Notes: a model not told the origin generated them from the sequence alone. A DNA stretch of 64,000 nt from JANRKF01 sp964518725 (GCA_964518725.1 CAZFKP010000007.1:19392-83391); one strand, 5' to 3'. Positions 1 through 9,127 are shown, numbered from the stretch's first letter. Program-made: numbers and translations.

Positions 1-60
1 CCTCGCATGAATCGCCGAGGCACTGGAAATTTTTCATTAGCTGGTTGTGAGTGATCTGCA

Positions 61-1689
61 TCAATGCACCGTCATTTTCTTGAAGAAGAATACATGCCGT
101 ACCACCTGCTCTTCTTCCGCCGGATCGGATACCCATTCCTTATGCAGGATAAGCTGGAGCCCTTCAGCCTGCGACACGTCCATCACATAGGAATAGTGAT
201 GGCTGTAGCGGCCATGGTTGGCTACCGAATAGGCAAGGGTCGACGTTTCCTTGTCCAGCATGCAGGCAACGATCGTATCCTGATGCATGACACCGCGCAC
301 TGCCTGGAAGAATGGCTGGAGATTACCAATCCATCGCAAGGCGCCGGTAGCGACGATCAGGTCGAAGGTGGCCTCACTGCCCATCACGTAATCAATAATA
401 TCGAGATCATAAAGCACATCGTAACGCTTGCTGCGGCGGGCGATTTTCAACATGCCGGGCGTAATATCTACCCCAGCGGAAATCGCAACCATATCTCCCA
501 GATGCTGCGCGATTACCCCCGTGCCGCAGCCGAGATCAAGCAGGCTCAAATAGCGTTTTCCCTCAAGCTGCGGCAAGCGCCGGAGTTCTTTGGTCAGATA
601 CTGCACGTGGGGAGCATCGCTTGCGACCACCACCCACGGCTCGAACATATCAATGAACGCACTATAGAATGCGACGATGAATTCACGGGATGCAAATGGT
701 GGCACATCGCCCCCAAACAATGCACGAAGATGCCTCAGCGGAAGCTCGTTCGGGATGCTAGCGATGATCTCACTGAGACGCACAATTCCTTCCCTACCCC
801 GCCCGGTTTCCTGCATCATCTCCAAAAGACTATACCACGCCAGCACGTGGTCTGGGGCGAGCGCCAGCACGTGGGTGAAGGCTTTCTCACTGGCCTGCAC
901 ATCGCCGGATTTCATAAAAATGCCGCCAAGAATCAGCAGGCTCGGCAGATGGGTGGGGTCAGCTTGGAGCGCCTGCAACAAATGGTCGATTCCGCCGCGC
1001 TCTTCACCTGCTTCCGCCAGCAAAAGCGCCAGGTAGAAATGTGCCTGCACGTGGTTGCGGTTGCACGCAATCGCCTTTCTCAGCAACGCTTCCGAGCGCA
1101 CGAATTCTGCGTTCAGCACGGCAAGCAGCGCCATCACATAGTGTGCCTGGGCATCGTCAGGATGATCCGCAATATATTCCGACAAGAGCCTTTCCGCCGC
1201 ATCATGATTACCAGCCTGTATGTCACATTCAGCCTCATCAACACGGGTATCGACCGCCCCGTCATCACGCACACGCTCATACCATATCCTTGCTTCATCG
1301 AATTTTTCCTGGGCAGCAAAACAATTCGCCATCCACCGGCATGCCTCGGCATCTCGTGGGGAAATCGCCACTGCGCGCTCGAACGCCGCCTGCGCCGCAT
1401 CATACTCCTTGAGCAGATGCAGCATTTGCCCCTGTTGTAAGTGATAGTGCACCACCTGCGCGTCCAACTGCGCGGCAATGGAAGAATAGTCGCGTGCCTT
1501 GCGGTAATTACCGGTTGCCTTAAATATGGACGCAGTAAGGTGGTACCCGCGCGCGGATTGCGGATACTGAATCAGGAGCGATTTGCACAGGTCGGCCGCC
1601 TTGTGCAGGTTTCCCTGCTCAAGTGCCGACTGGGCTTCCTCACAGAGCTGCTGTTCTTCCTGAGGGGACACCATAAAAATCTCTGTCAT
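61..1689 (-). CDS. TPR-repeat protein with C-terminal SAM methyltransferase domain
   Basis: The product (about 542 residues) has many tandem TPR-like helical pairs over roughly the first 290 residues, followed by a class I methyltransferase domain with motif I LDLGCGTG near residue 390 and a downstream FDLIVATGALRWIGN stretch typical of SAM-dependent enzymes. The reading frame is open to a TTG at 1707, but the ATG at 1689 is the more ordinary start. It follows fliW by about 30 bp as the last gene of the flagellar run. TPR-methyltransferase fusions act on proteins, glycans or small molecules; the target here is unknown. From context I infer a role in flagellin or filament modification, but that is only inference. 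Confidence 0.8.
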   Translation of the reverse strand: MTEIFMVSPQEEQQLCEEAQSALEQGNLHKAADLCKSLLIQYPQSARGYHLTASIFKATGNYRKARDYSSIAAQLDAQVVHYHLQQGQMLHLLKEYDAAQAAFERAVAISPRDAEACRWMANCFAAQEKFDEARIWYERVRDDGAVDTRVDEAECDIQAGNHDAAERLLSEYIADHPDDAQAHYVMALLAVLNAEFVRSEALLRKAIACNRNHVQAHFYLALLLAEAGEERGGIDHLLQALQADPTHLPSLLILGGIFMKSGDVQASEKAFTHVLALAPDHVLAWYSLLEMMQETGRGREGIVRLSEIIASIPNELPLRHLRALFGGDVPPFASREFIVAFYSAFIDMFEPWVVVASDAPHVQYLTKELRRLPQLEGKRYLSLLDLGCGTGVIAQHLGDMVAISAGVDITPGMLKIARRSKRYDVLYDLDIIDYVMGSEATFDLIVATGALRWIGNLQPFFQAVRGVMHQDTIVACMLDKETSTLAYSVANHGRYSHHYSYVMDVSQAEGLQLILHKEWVSDPAEEEQVVRHVFFFKKMTVH

Positions 1690-1721
1690 GACATCACACC
1701 AGCACAAAGGCCGGCAGATGA

Positions 1722-2252
1722 TTAACCGAACATGTGCTGCACTTTATAGGTGTCATTCTGGAAAACATGCTGCACACCGATCTTACGCTCGGCATCGATG
1801 AAAATCGGCGCACGGGCATTAACCGAAAGCTTCACCTGGTCGGGGCTGCGATGTACCGAAACAATCAACAGCACGGCAAGGTTTTCTTCCTTGATCTGCA
1901 TGTCGGCTGCCGTCGCACGGATATCGCTTGCAGCAATGATACTGTTTTCGATTTCCAGCGGCAGAGTGATGAATGACAGGTTATGGTCGTCCAGCGACTG
2001 CAGCAATTTAAACTGCGCCATTTTGGGGCTGGGGAATGATGAAATAGCGTAACGTGGCTTGTCTGGCATGCCCAGCAACCCGCGTGGAAACAAGACAGCT
2101 TTAGTCGTATCCACAATAACCTCCCCGAAACGCGTTTTAATCGAAATCATGGCCGTGGCGTCCGGTGATCCGGTGCCGGAAGCGAAAGCTGGTTGTCCAA
2201 GCATGGTGAGCGCCGCATTCCCATCGAATCGTGTCGTTGCAATAATATTCAT
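1722..2252 (-). CDS. fliW: Flagellar assembly factor FliW
   Basis: A 176-residue protein with the FliW core: a FPRGLLGMPDKPRYAI segment followed by FKLLQSLDDHNLSFITLPLE, the conserved F-x-G-L-x-G and LQSLDDP-like motifs. FliW binds flagellin and antagonises CsrA, linking flagellin synthesis to filament assembly in the cytoplasm. The N-terminal 40 residues are longer than in typical FliW (about 150 residues). It lies 17 bp downstream of flgL in the same operon. No csrA gene is seen in this window. Confidence 0.88.
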   Translation of the reverse strand: MNIIATTRFDGNAALTMLGQPAFASGTGSPDATAMISIKTRFGEVIVDTTKAVLFPRGLLGMPDKPRYAISSFPSPKMAQFKLLQSLDDHNLSFITLPLEIENSIIAASDIRATAADMQIKEENLAVLLIVSVHRSPDQVKLSVNARAPIFIDAERKIGVQHVFQNDTYKVQHMFG

Positions 2253-2269
2253 AGTACAGTTCCTTTACT

Positions 2270-3184
2270 TTAACGTAAGAAGTCAGAGAGTTTCAAGCTA
2301 GAAATGCGGGCAAATACCTGAAAAGAGGCCTGCAGTATGCCCTGGTTTACTGCTACCTCCGTCGATGCAGCAACGATATCGGTGTTGCTGATTTCTTCTT
2401 TTAGTCCCTTCCAGTAAAGGCTTTGCGATTGGAGCCTGTCGGAGTTCTCCGAGACGGTTACCTTGTTGGAATTCACAATAGCGCGCAGCCCGATAATGCC
2501 ATCCACACCTTCGGCAATGAGATCGTAGGCCTGTTGTAGCTGCTCACTTTCGCCCGACTGCGAACCGAATTTCCTCGCCGTCGCCAGTCCGGCAAAAATC
2601 TTCTGGAATGCCGGATCGTCGGCGCGTGTGTTATAAATAATGGTTACGTTATCTTCGATGCGAATCGAAATATCATCGGAGCTACCGTAGTAATAGCCGG
2701 AATCGGGCACCCCATCGACTTGGAGTTCAGGGAAATTGGTAGCACTGACTGGCGGCGTATCGGTTGCGGTACCGCTGAACAGGTAACGCCCTTCGCTGGT
2801 GATATTGACCTGGGATACCAGCGCCTGCCACTTACCTTCAAGCTGGGATTGAAAGGCCAGAGAATCGCCGACCGCGCTGTTGCGGCGAAGCGCAATCAGG
2901 TTCTTGATATCGGTGGCAGTTTCAATGATCGAATTAAGCGCGTTATCGGCAACATTCAGCCGCCCCTCCAGAATCTTGCTGCCGTCAATAAACGACTGGC
3001 TACGGCTGAGGCGCGCTTCCAGATCGGCGAACTGCTCGACATTGCCACCGAGACCCGAGAAGCTGTTGCTTTTGATACCACTGGAAATCTGTCCTTGCAA
3101 ATCGGCAAGCGTAAGCTGCGAGCGCGTAGCGTCGCGGAGCAATGTCTGCTGAAGGTTATACGTGCTTAATCTTCCTACGGTCAT
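2270..3184 (-). CDS. flgL: Flagellar hook-associated protein 3 (FlgL)
   Basis: This 304-residue protein begins with a flagellin N-terminal-type coiled coil (about residues 1-140: TVGRLSTYNLQQTLLRDATR and a GRYLFSGTATDTPP end) and closes with a second helical segment ending in FQVFARISSLKLSDFLR. FlgL forms the second junction layer between hook and filament after FlgK. The length matches the family. It starts 2 bp after the flgK stop codon, so translation is probably coupled. A flagellin (FliC) is the main alternative, but position next to flgK and the short central region favour FlgL. Confidence 0.88.
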   Translation of the reverse strand: MTVGRLSTYNLQQTLLRDATRSQLTLADLQGQISSGIKSNSFSGLGGNVEQFADLEARLSRSQSFIDGSKILEGRLNVADNALNSIIETATDIKNLIALRRNSAVGDSLAFQSQLEGKWQALVSQVNITSEGRYLFSGTATDTPPVSATNFPELQVDGVPDSGYYYGSSDDISIRIEDNVTIIYNTRADDPAFQKIFAGLATARKFGSQSGESEQLQQAYDLIAEGVDGIIGLRAIVNSNKVTVSENSDRLQSQSLYWKGLKEEISNTDIVAASTEVAVNQGILQASFQVFARISSLKLSDFLR

Positions 3185-3186
3185 AA

Positions 3187-5907
3187 TTACCTCACTGCAT
3201 CAATCAATGCTTCAAAAAATTGGTTCGCTACCGTAATGATCCTTGCCGAAGCGCTGTAGGCATTTTGATAGATAATTGTATTTGCAAGTTCTTCGTCCAG
3301 ATTGACACCGCGCACACCATCGGAACGCTCCTTGAATCCATCGAGCAGCAATTTGGCGTTATCGCTCTCGCCCTGATTGGAGGTAGCCTTGCTGGAAGTG
3401 GTACTGATAATCTGGCCGGCATAGGCTGAAATCGTCTGGTTGGTTGCTCCCAAATCTCCAGCGGCAGGAAACCCGACAATATCCGTATTGAACGCGGCAA
3501 GTGCTGCGATTACGCTGTTATCACCAATATTTCGTTCGTAGGTATAAAGTGGCGGTAGCGTGCTATCCGCAGGGCGCGCCGTCTGTGAAAGCCTGCCTAA
3601 TGAAATCAAATTCACGTTCGCGGCGATAGCATCCGAAATCGACAAGCGAGCCGCACTGCCAACCGTATCGTCAACGACACCATCGCTCCGATTACTCTTG
3701 AAGAAGTTATTCAGTTCAAAATAATGTGAGAACCCACGGCCGGTTGCGTCTATTTCTGGGCTGGCATTCGGTTGTCCGCCCTCGACACTATCAAGGCTGT
3801 CGATCGCAATCGAGTAGGTGGAATTGCCTGCCACCAGCTTGAGATAGCCCTTCTGGGTAGTCGTGTATTGGTTATTAATGATCGGCAGCTCGTTGCCATT
3901 CGCATCCACCAGCATCGCGGTGATGGCAGGCCTGCTGGTGTTGGGCACTACGACGGTACCGTCATCGGTAGCGGAGCGCGCCGCATACCGGTAGTTCTTC
4001 ACGTTAGTGGCAAGATTATCGATGCGGTAGGTGACGACGCTGCTGGTAATGGTGCCGTTCGCATCGACCGACGCAACGGTGGCCTTCACCGTGTAATATT
4101 GCGATGTCGTATTGCTGGCGATATTCGCCGTGATGGTGCCAGCATCTTTGGTGCGGGCATTCGTTCCGGCTTCGGAAGTGTAATAGGATGACTGCGCCTG
4201 TATCCCGGAAATATCGTGAGATGCACCACTTTCTGCGGGATTGGCCACCGTAATGTTAAAGCCTGTGGTAGTAACTCCACTGATGATAAAATACCCGCCA
4301 AGGTCATCTGCCGGAATGCCGTCGATATCGAGCGATGGCGGCGTCAGGTAAACACGGTCACCGTCGCTGAACCCGTGGGCGGCGGCAGTTTTGACAGTGA
4401 CGACATCACTGCCTGCTGTTGTAACATATGTACCCGTAGAGGCCAAATTGACCTTCGGCACGTCTTGTGTGAGGTCGGTGATATCGGTGTTGCTATCGTC
4501 CAGCACCTGGATGTTCGTGACAAAGAGGTCGGAATTCTCGCCTGAAAGATTATCGAGCTGGAAATCGAAGTCAAGCTGCGGCGTCGTGCCTGGAATACTG
4601 GTGTTATTCAGCACCAGCCCGATATCATTTAGTTTGCCGAGCGTGACTTTGTTCTGCGGCACGCCATAGTACTGGTTAATCTGGCTGATAATGCCCTGCA
4701 CGGATGGATAGCCCTCGGTGTTGCCAGTATCGAGCTTGGAAAGATCAAGCAACAGCGGCCGCAATCCGGAAGTCTCATCCGAATAATTGGACGGGATAGG
4801 TTTACCGGCCTGATCCAGAACGGCGATCCGAACCTGGCCAGCCCACTGGCTGTAATCTTCGCCGCTCAAGAGCCTCGTGCCTGTGTAACTGTTCGCTCCC
4901 GGAAACGCCACGCCATCATTATGCACCGCGTTGATTTCATCGCGCACCGTCGCCGCCAGCGCATCCAGTTTTTCGAGCACATCCGGCAGTTGCTTATCGC
5001 GCAGCTCAAGGTATCCCTTCAGCTTGCCGCCGGTGATTGCCGTAGCGACACTGGCTCCGATGCCGGACGACACAAGAATCGACGGCGATCCGGTGCGCGC
5101 GCCACTTTCGTTCAGCCGATAAATATTGATTGGGCTAGTAGCATTGCCATTGGCAAAAAACTCCGGGGAGGATGCCGGATTGTAACTCAGCTCATACACA
5201 TTTTCATCGACCAAGCTGAATCCACCGGCTGTGAATACGTTAAGCACGCCATTGCTCTGGGTGTACGTCTGGATGTCGATGACATCCGATATCTGGGAAA
5301 GCAATGTGTCGCGACGATCCTCGAGTTCACTGACCGAGCGCCCAAGCAACTTGTTGCTGGAGATGGTCGCATTCAATGAATAGATATCTTTCAAGTTGGT
5401 GTTGACCGTGTCGATCGAACGCTTGATGTCCTGATCGATGGCATACTGCATGTCGTAAATGCCGCTGGCCAGTGAACGTGTTTCGCGAGCCATACTCTGA
5501 GCAACACCAATCGCCGTGGTGCGAAGCGACGCATTTTCTGGGGTCTGCGATAGCCCTTGCAGCGCATTGAAAAAACTCTGCGTATAGGAATAAATACTGT
5601 TCTGGCTGCCGGGACGCCCGAGTAACGTCTGTAGACGATCGGTATAATCGGCGACCGCCTCGCTGCGGCCATACACCGAACCCTGATTACGCACCGAGCG
5701 AATCAGGTAATCGTCCACCCGGCGACTGATGTCGCGGATCTGAACACCCGCACCGGTGCCCTGAAGGTACACCGCATCCTGCGTCAGCACCTTGCGGCTG
5801 TATTCGGGGTTGTTGGCGTTGGCAATATTCTGCGACAAAACCGACAACGAACGCTGGTTGACGTTCAGGCTGGACAGCGCGGTATTGAGTGCGAGACTAA
5901 GGCTCAT
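3187..5907 (-). CDS. flgK: Flagellar hook-associated protein 1 (FlgK), enlarged central region
   Basis: The N-terminus (SLSLALNTALSSLNVNQRSL, then SQNIANANNPEYSRK) is the classic rod/hook/HAP leader with the ANxNTPGYSRQ-like motif, and the C-terminus (LDEELANTIIYQNAYSASAR) is the conserved FlgK end. FlgK is the first hook-filament junction protein. At 906 residues it is much longer than most FlgK (about 450-650). The extra length is central (roughly residues 430-760), rich in Thr, Ser, Asp and Gly and beta-like, which suggests added surface-exposed domains. The gene starts 15 bp after the FlgN-like gene ends. Confidence 0.92.
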   Translation of the reverse strand: MSLSLALNTALSSLNVNQRSLSVLSQNIANANNPEYSRKVLTQDAVYLQGTGAGVQIRDISRRVDDYLIRSVRNQGSVYGRSEAVADYTDRLQTLLGRPGSQNSIYSYTQSFFNALQGLSQTPENASLRTTAIGVAQSMARETRSLASGIYDMQYAIDQDIKRSIDTVNTNLKDIYSLNATISSNKLLGRSVSELEDRRDTLLSQISDVIDIQTYTQSNGVLNVFTAGGFSLVDENVYELSYNPASSPEFFANGNATSPINIYRLNESGARTGSPSILVSSGIGASVATAITGGKLKGYLELRDKQLPDVLEKLDALAATVRDEINAVHNDGVAFPGANSYTGTRLLSGEDYSQWAGQVRIAVLDQAGKPIPSNYSDETSGLRPLLLDLSKLDTGNTEGYPSVQGIISQINQYYGVPQNKVTLGKLNDIGLVLNNTSIPGTTPQLDFDFQLDNLSGENSDLFVTNIQVLDDSNTDITDLTQDVPKVNLASTGTYVTTAGSDVVTVKTAAAHGFSDGDRVYLTPPSLDIDGIPADDLGGYFIISGVTTTGFNITVANPAESGASHDISGIQAQSSYYTSEAGTNARTKDAGTITANIASNTTSQYYTVKATVASVDANGTITSSVVTYRIDNLATNVKNYRYAARSATDDGTVVVPNTSRPAITAMLVDANGNELPIINNQYTTTQKGYLKLVAGNSTYSIAIDSLDSVEGGQPNASPEIDATGRGFSHYFELNNFFKSNRSDGVVDDTVGSAARLSISDAIAANVNLISLGRLSQTARPADSTLPPLYTYERNIGDNSVIAALAAFNTDIVGFPAAGDLGATNQTISAYAGQIISTTSSKATSNQGESDNAKLLLDGFKERSDGVRGVNLDEELANTIIYQNAYSASARIITVANQFFEALIDAVR

Positions 5908-5922
5908 GGCCAGACCTACCTG

Positions 5923-6375
5923 TTAAATCCTGCTGTCGAGTGTCACCGAAATTGTTTCGTAAGGCGCGTAGTGTGTTATCCCATCGCCACCGTAGGTTTT
6001 GCTGGTAGTGTGGTCACGAACCACTTCCTTGATCGCAGAAACGATCTTGTGGTTCACTTCCTTGGCAAGCAGCAATTTGCGATGGTTTTCTTTGAGGATA
6101 TTGTTGAACACCTCAATCACCCGCTCGAGATCGTTCTTATCCTGGGACGGAATGGTTCCCATCATGTGTGGATGTTTTTCAAGGAGCTTACGCTGCGCTT
6201 CCAGAGCATTGGTGATGAATATTTTCTCGTGCTGTAATTTCTCAATCTGCTTGATTTTCATCATGCCGAGGAGATCGACTTCCTCAGCGAGGAGCTGGGC
6301 GAGCCGCGCAGTGAGCGTGATCACATCCTGAATCTTGATTTCATGCTGCACCGGTAGTTTAGACTGCTGGCTCAT
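5923..6375 (-). CDS. FlgN-like flagellar export chaperone
   Basis: About 150 residues, mostly helical, with a heptad-like run (VITLTARLAQLLAEEVDLLG, then KLQHEKIFITNALEAQRKLL) as in FlgN-family chaperones, which hold FlgK and FlgL before export. The ATG at 6375 is chosen because AGGAGG sits about 7 bp upstream and the gene then overlaps the flgJ stop by 17 bp, a common coupling arrangement; the open frame extends further but without a ribosome binding site. Position directly before flgK supports the assignment. Sequence similarity alone is weak, so the name rests partly on context. Confidence 0.68.
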   Translation of the reverse strand: MSQQSKLPVQHEIKIQDVITLTARLAQLLAEEVDLLGMMKIKQIEKLQHEKIFITNALEAQRKLLEKHPHMMGTIPSQDKNDLERVIEVFNNILKENHRKLLLAKEVNHKIVSAIKEVVRDHTTSKTYGGDGITHYAPYETISVTLDSRI

Positions 6376-6751
6376 ACGCGACCTCCTGGGTTTTAAGCAG
6401 CTCGCTTTGGGCGCGGCTGCGTTCAATCAGTGTTTGTTCAATATTCTTAGCAATTCCTATGCCACCGCCTTTCACAATCGCCTTGGCATATTCATCCACC
6501 ATCATGCTTTTATAGATTTCGTCGGTTTCCTGGTTGCCGAACAGGCTCTCGCCAAGCGAATCTCCGCCCATCATATGTTCCAGCATCTGGCTGATGAACA
6601 GCGACTCAAACTCGGTGGCAACCATCTTGGCGGATGTTGCGTTCAGCGGACCTTTCGCCGCTTGCTCCAGTTTGCGCGTCGAGGCATCGAGCAAATCGTT
6701 ACGCATCAGGCTGCTGTTCAGCGCATTGGCCAGTGTTCCTGCCTGGATCAT
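6359..6751 (-). CDS. flgJ: Rod-binding protein, FlgJ N-terminal type
   Basis: A 130-residue protein with the FlgJ rod-binding domain signature: KMVATEFESLFISQMLEHM and IYKSMMVDEYAKAIVKGGGIGIAK. It lacks the C-terminal muramidase domain of gammaproteobacterial FlgJ, which is the usual state in alphaproteobacteria, where a separate lytic enzyme opens the peptidoglycan. It acts in the periplasm as the rod cap. It starts 4 bp after flgI ends and overlaps the following chaperone gene. Confidence 0.85.
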   Translation of the reverse strand: MIQAGTLANALNSSLMRNDLLDASTRKLEQAAKGPLNATSAKMVATEFESLFISQMLEHMMGGDSLGESLFGNQETDEIYKSMMVDEYAKAIVKGGGIGIAKNIEQTLIERSRAQSELLKTQEVAYEPAV

Positions 6752-6755
6752 GGGA

Positions 6756-7970
6756 CTACCTCGTCACAATCTCTGCCTGCAGAGCGCCGGCAGCTTTAAT
6801 GGTTTGCAGAATGGTAATCAGGTCACGCGGCCCAACACCCAGGGCATTCAGACCCGCCACCAGGTCTTTCAACGTGGCGCCACGCTCCATCACGGCGAGC
6901 TGTTTACCCGGCGAGCTATCAACCATCACTTTGGTTTGCGGAACCACCACCGTCTCGGCTCCCTCCGGCGCGAATGGCGCTGGTTGCGACACTTGCGGCG
7001 CTTCCTCGATACGCACCACCAGGTTTCCTTGCGCGACCGCCACCGTATCAATTTTCACATTCTCGCCCATCACGATGGTACCGGATGCTTCGTCGATGAC
7101 GATTTTCGCGATCTGGTCAGTAGCGACCGGCAGTCGCTCAAGATCGGCGAGCAGCTGGGTGACGTTATTCTGGTAAATGGCAGGAACAGTGAGCTGGATA
7201 GTGCCGGGATCGAGGACATTGGCAACCCCCGGCCCGATATTGGTATTGATGGCATTGGCAACTTCCTGCGCGGTCGTGACGTCCGGATTGCGGAGCGACA
7301 TTTTCAATTCCGGCAGGTTATTGAGAGCAAATTCGATTTCTTTCTCGACCACAGCACCGCTGGCAATAAACCCGGTGGTGGGAACCCCCTTGGTCACCGT
7401 AGTCGCCTGCCCTTCCGCCCTGAAACCGCCGATGGAGAGCGTCCCCTGCGCGACAGCGTAAACTTCGCTATCCGCGCCATAGAGGGGCGTCGCAAGCAAA
7501 GTGCCTCCGCTTAAATCCTTGGCGTCACCCATGGCACTGACGGTCACGTCGATGCGGCTGCCGCTGCGCGCAAACGGGGGAAGTTTTGCGGTCACGGTGA
7601 CGGCGGCAACGTTCTTGGTTTTCAGTTCCGTGCCACGGGTGTTCACGCCTTGCCGCTCGAGGAATGCGATCAGGCTTTGTTCGGTGAATGCGCTATTCTT
7701 GAGTTTATCGCCAGTACCATTCAAGCCAACGACCAGGCCATATCCCATCAGCATATTTTCGCGTACGCCTTCAAAATTGACGATGTCCTTGATGCGCGCA
7801 TCCGCACGCGCCGGCTGCATCACCAACATCAGGTAAGCAAGCAACAACAGCATAAAACCGAACGTCATGCCAAACCCCTGCAACGCCACACGCCCCACCA
7901 GATTGGCGGCAGTCACCGCCGGAGTCTGTATGGCATGGTTTGAAGCGTAGGCTGGATGCGTTGTCTGCAT
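6756..7970 (-). CDS. flgI: Flagellar P-ring protein FlgI
   Basis: A 404-residue protein with a long N-terminal leader (hydrophobic FGFMLLLLAYLMLV, then QPARADA cleavage region near residue 56) and the invariant mature start RIKDIVNFEGVRENMLMGYG, LVVGLNGTGD. FlgI assembles the periplasmic P ring around the rod. An ATG about 35 codons in could also serve as start and would give a normal-length signal peptide; the first ATG has a GGGGAT ribosome binding site 6-11 bp upstream and lies about 20 bp below the predicted sigma-54 start point, so I keep it. It is the first gene of the flagellar operon. Confidence 0.93.
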   Translation of the reverse strand: MQTTHPAYASNHAIQTPAVTAANLVGRVALQGFGMTFGFMLLLLAYLMLVMQPARADARIKDIVNFEGVRENMLMGYGLVVGLNGTGDKLKNSAFTEQSLIAFLERQGVNTRGTELKTKNVAAVTVTAKLPPFARSGSRIDVTVSAMGDAKDLSGGTLLATPLYGADSEVYAVAQGTLSIGGFRAEGQATTVTKGVPTTGFIASGAVVEKEIEFALNNLPELKMSLRNPDVTTAQEVANAINTNIGPGVANVLDPGTIQLTVPAIYQNNVTQLLADLERLPVATDQIAKIVIDEASGTIVMGENVKIDTVAVAQGNLVVRIEEAPQVSQPAPFAPEGAETVVVPQTKVMVDSSPGKQLAVMERGATLKDLVAGLNALGVGPRDLITILQTIKAAGALQAEIVTR

Positions 7971-8001
7971 AGTGGTATCCCCGTAATTTCTTTACCCTTG
8001 A

Positions 8002-8018
8002 TGCGAAAGCCGTGCCAA
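8002..8018 (-). promoter_or_regulatory. Sigma-54 type promoter for the flgI operon
   Basis: Reading the minus strand gives TTGGCACG-GCTT-TCGCA. This matches the sigma-54 consensus TGGCACG-N4-TTGCW with one mismatch and correct -24/-12 spacing. The predicted start is near 7990, about 20 bp above the flgI ATG. Late flagellar genes of Caulobacter and relatives use this promoter type. Confidence 0.7.
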
Positions 8019-8099
8019 GTTGCAACCACCTGTTTTTACAATATTTTACTTAATTCTGCTGGTAGCGCGCAGCTATTGCACCCACAGTCGAGCGTGAAG

Positions 8100-8116
8100 G
8101 CGGCAAATATTGCCGC
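8100..8116. promoter_or_regulatory. Palindromic enhancer-like site, candidate FlbD (ftr) site
   Basis: The 17-bp sequence GCGGCAAATATTGCCGC has perfect 7-bp arms around ATA. It lies about 85-110 bp upstream of the sigma-54 promoter of flgI and 35 bp before fliX. In Caulobacter, FlbD binds palindromic GGCAA/TTGCC-type ftr elements at about this distance from sigma-54 promoters. FlbD binding is inferred; no flbD gene is in the window. Confidence 0.5.
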
Positions 8117-8150
8117 TCGAATTTTGTTAAACACGTTGTATAGTGTAGGA

Positions 8151-8597
8151 ATGAAGGTCACTGGCTACGGCACAATCAAACCCACGACAACACTACGCAG
8201 GCGTGACGGCACAAATAGCGCGGGGAGCTTTTCCGAGTTGTTGAGTGCCGCACAGACCGAAGCCAGCAGCAGCGCGGCTGAGGCCAGCGAAGTTTCCCAC
8301 GCAGCGCCGCTTGGAAGCTTGCTTGCCTTGCAGGAGGTTTCCGAGGAAGAGCGTAAACGCGAGCGCATGATAAAGCGCGGTAAAATCATGCTCGACGCGC
8401 TGGAAAAATTGCGGCAGCAGCTTCTGATCGGTGAGATTCCCGCACACATGCTGCCGGAACTGGCCGCTACCGTTGCCGGACAAAAAGAAGGGGTGAGCGA
8501 CCCTCACCTGATGATGCTCATTGATGAAATTGAACTTCGCCTTGCCGTAGAGCTGGCCAAGCTGGAAATGTCGTTTGCCAGCCGGTCGGCATTTTGA
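8151..8597 (+). CDS. fliX: Flagellar assembly regulator FliX
   Basis: A 148-residue protein beginning MKVTGYGTI and ending in a helical region (MLDALEKLRQQLLIGEIPAH, then LIDEIELRLAVELAKLEMS) typical of FliX. FliX couples completion of the early flagellar structure to FlbD activity and P-ring assembly in Caulobacter, where fliX is likewise divergent from flgI. The frame is open upstream, but the ATG at 8151 follows TAGGA and gives the normal length and N-terminus. The middle is low-complexity Ala/Ser. Confidence 0.85.
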   Translation: MKVTGYGTIKPTTTLRRRDGTNSAGSFSELLSAAQTEASSSAAEASEVSHAAPLGSLLALQEVSEEERKRERMIKRGKIMLDALEKLRQQLLIGEIPAHMLPELAATVAGQKEGVSDPHLMMLIDEIELRLAVELAKLEMSFASRSAF

Positions 8598-8705
8598 ACT
8601 CCGCAATGCCCTGATAATGCTTGGTAAATTTAGTTGATTGCATTTTCTCCGGGTTTTGCTAGAAAGTCGGGTCTTTCGTAAACCAATATTAAAAGGACGT
8701 TGCAT

Positions 8706-9122
8706 ATGGCCGCACTTCCCAAAAGCTACAAGCCAACTGAAAAAGAAGAGTACATGAGCAAGCAGCAGCTGGAGTATTTCCGCCAGAAATTGCTGAAGTG
8801 GCGTGAAGAGCTGATTGCCGAGTCGCAAGAAACCATCAACAACCTGAAAGAAGAAAACTGGCGCGAGCCGGATCTCGCTGATCGCGCTTCGCTCGAAACC
8901 GATGCAGCGGTCGAACTCCGCACCCGCAACCGTTACCTGAAGCTGATCGGCAAGATCGATGCCGCGTTGCAACGTATCGCCGATGGCGAGTACGGTTATT
9001 GCGAAGAAACGGGCGAACCGATTGGTATCAAGCGCCTTGAGGCTCGCCCGGTGGCGACCATGACCATTGAGGCGCAGGAACGCCACGAAAAAGCCGAGAA
9101 ACAATTCATCGACGAAGAATAA
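8706..9122 (+). CDS. dksA: DksA-family RNA polymerase-binding regulator, degenerate zinc finger
   Basis: A 138-residue protein with the coiled-coil region (about residues 18-95, including EPDLADRASLETDAAVELR with the acidic tip) and a C-terminal YGYCEETGEPIGIKRLEARP block. DksA binds the RNA polymerase secondary channel and with ppGpp adjusts transcription, notably of ribosomal genes. Only the first of the four zinc-finger cysteines remains, a state common in alphaproteobacterial DksA. The ATG at 8706 is preceded by AAAAGGA. A strong promoter was not identified upstream. Confidence 0.9.
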   Translation: MAALPKSYKPTEKEEYMSKQQLEYFRQKLLKWREELIAESQETINNLKEENWREPDLADRASLETDAAVELRTRNRYLKLIGKIDAALQRIADGEYGYCEETGEPIGIKRLEARPVATMTIEAQERHEKAEKQFIDEE

Positions 9123-9127
9123 TCCAG

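Noticed and set aside
1..60. CCTCG/CGAGG hairpin at the window start
   Set aside because: Short, without T run; too little context to interpret.
64..1440. 458-codon plus-strand frame
   Set aside because: Antisense of the TPR-methyltransferase gene, whose motifs are clear.
8193..9104. 303-codon frame opposite fliX and dksA
   Set aside because: Antisense to two well-supported genes; composition is that of a shadow frame.
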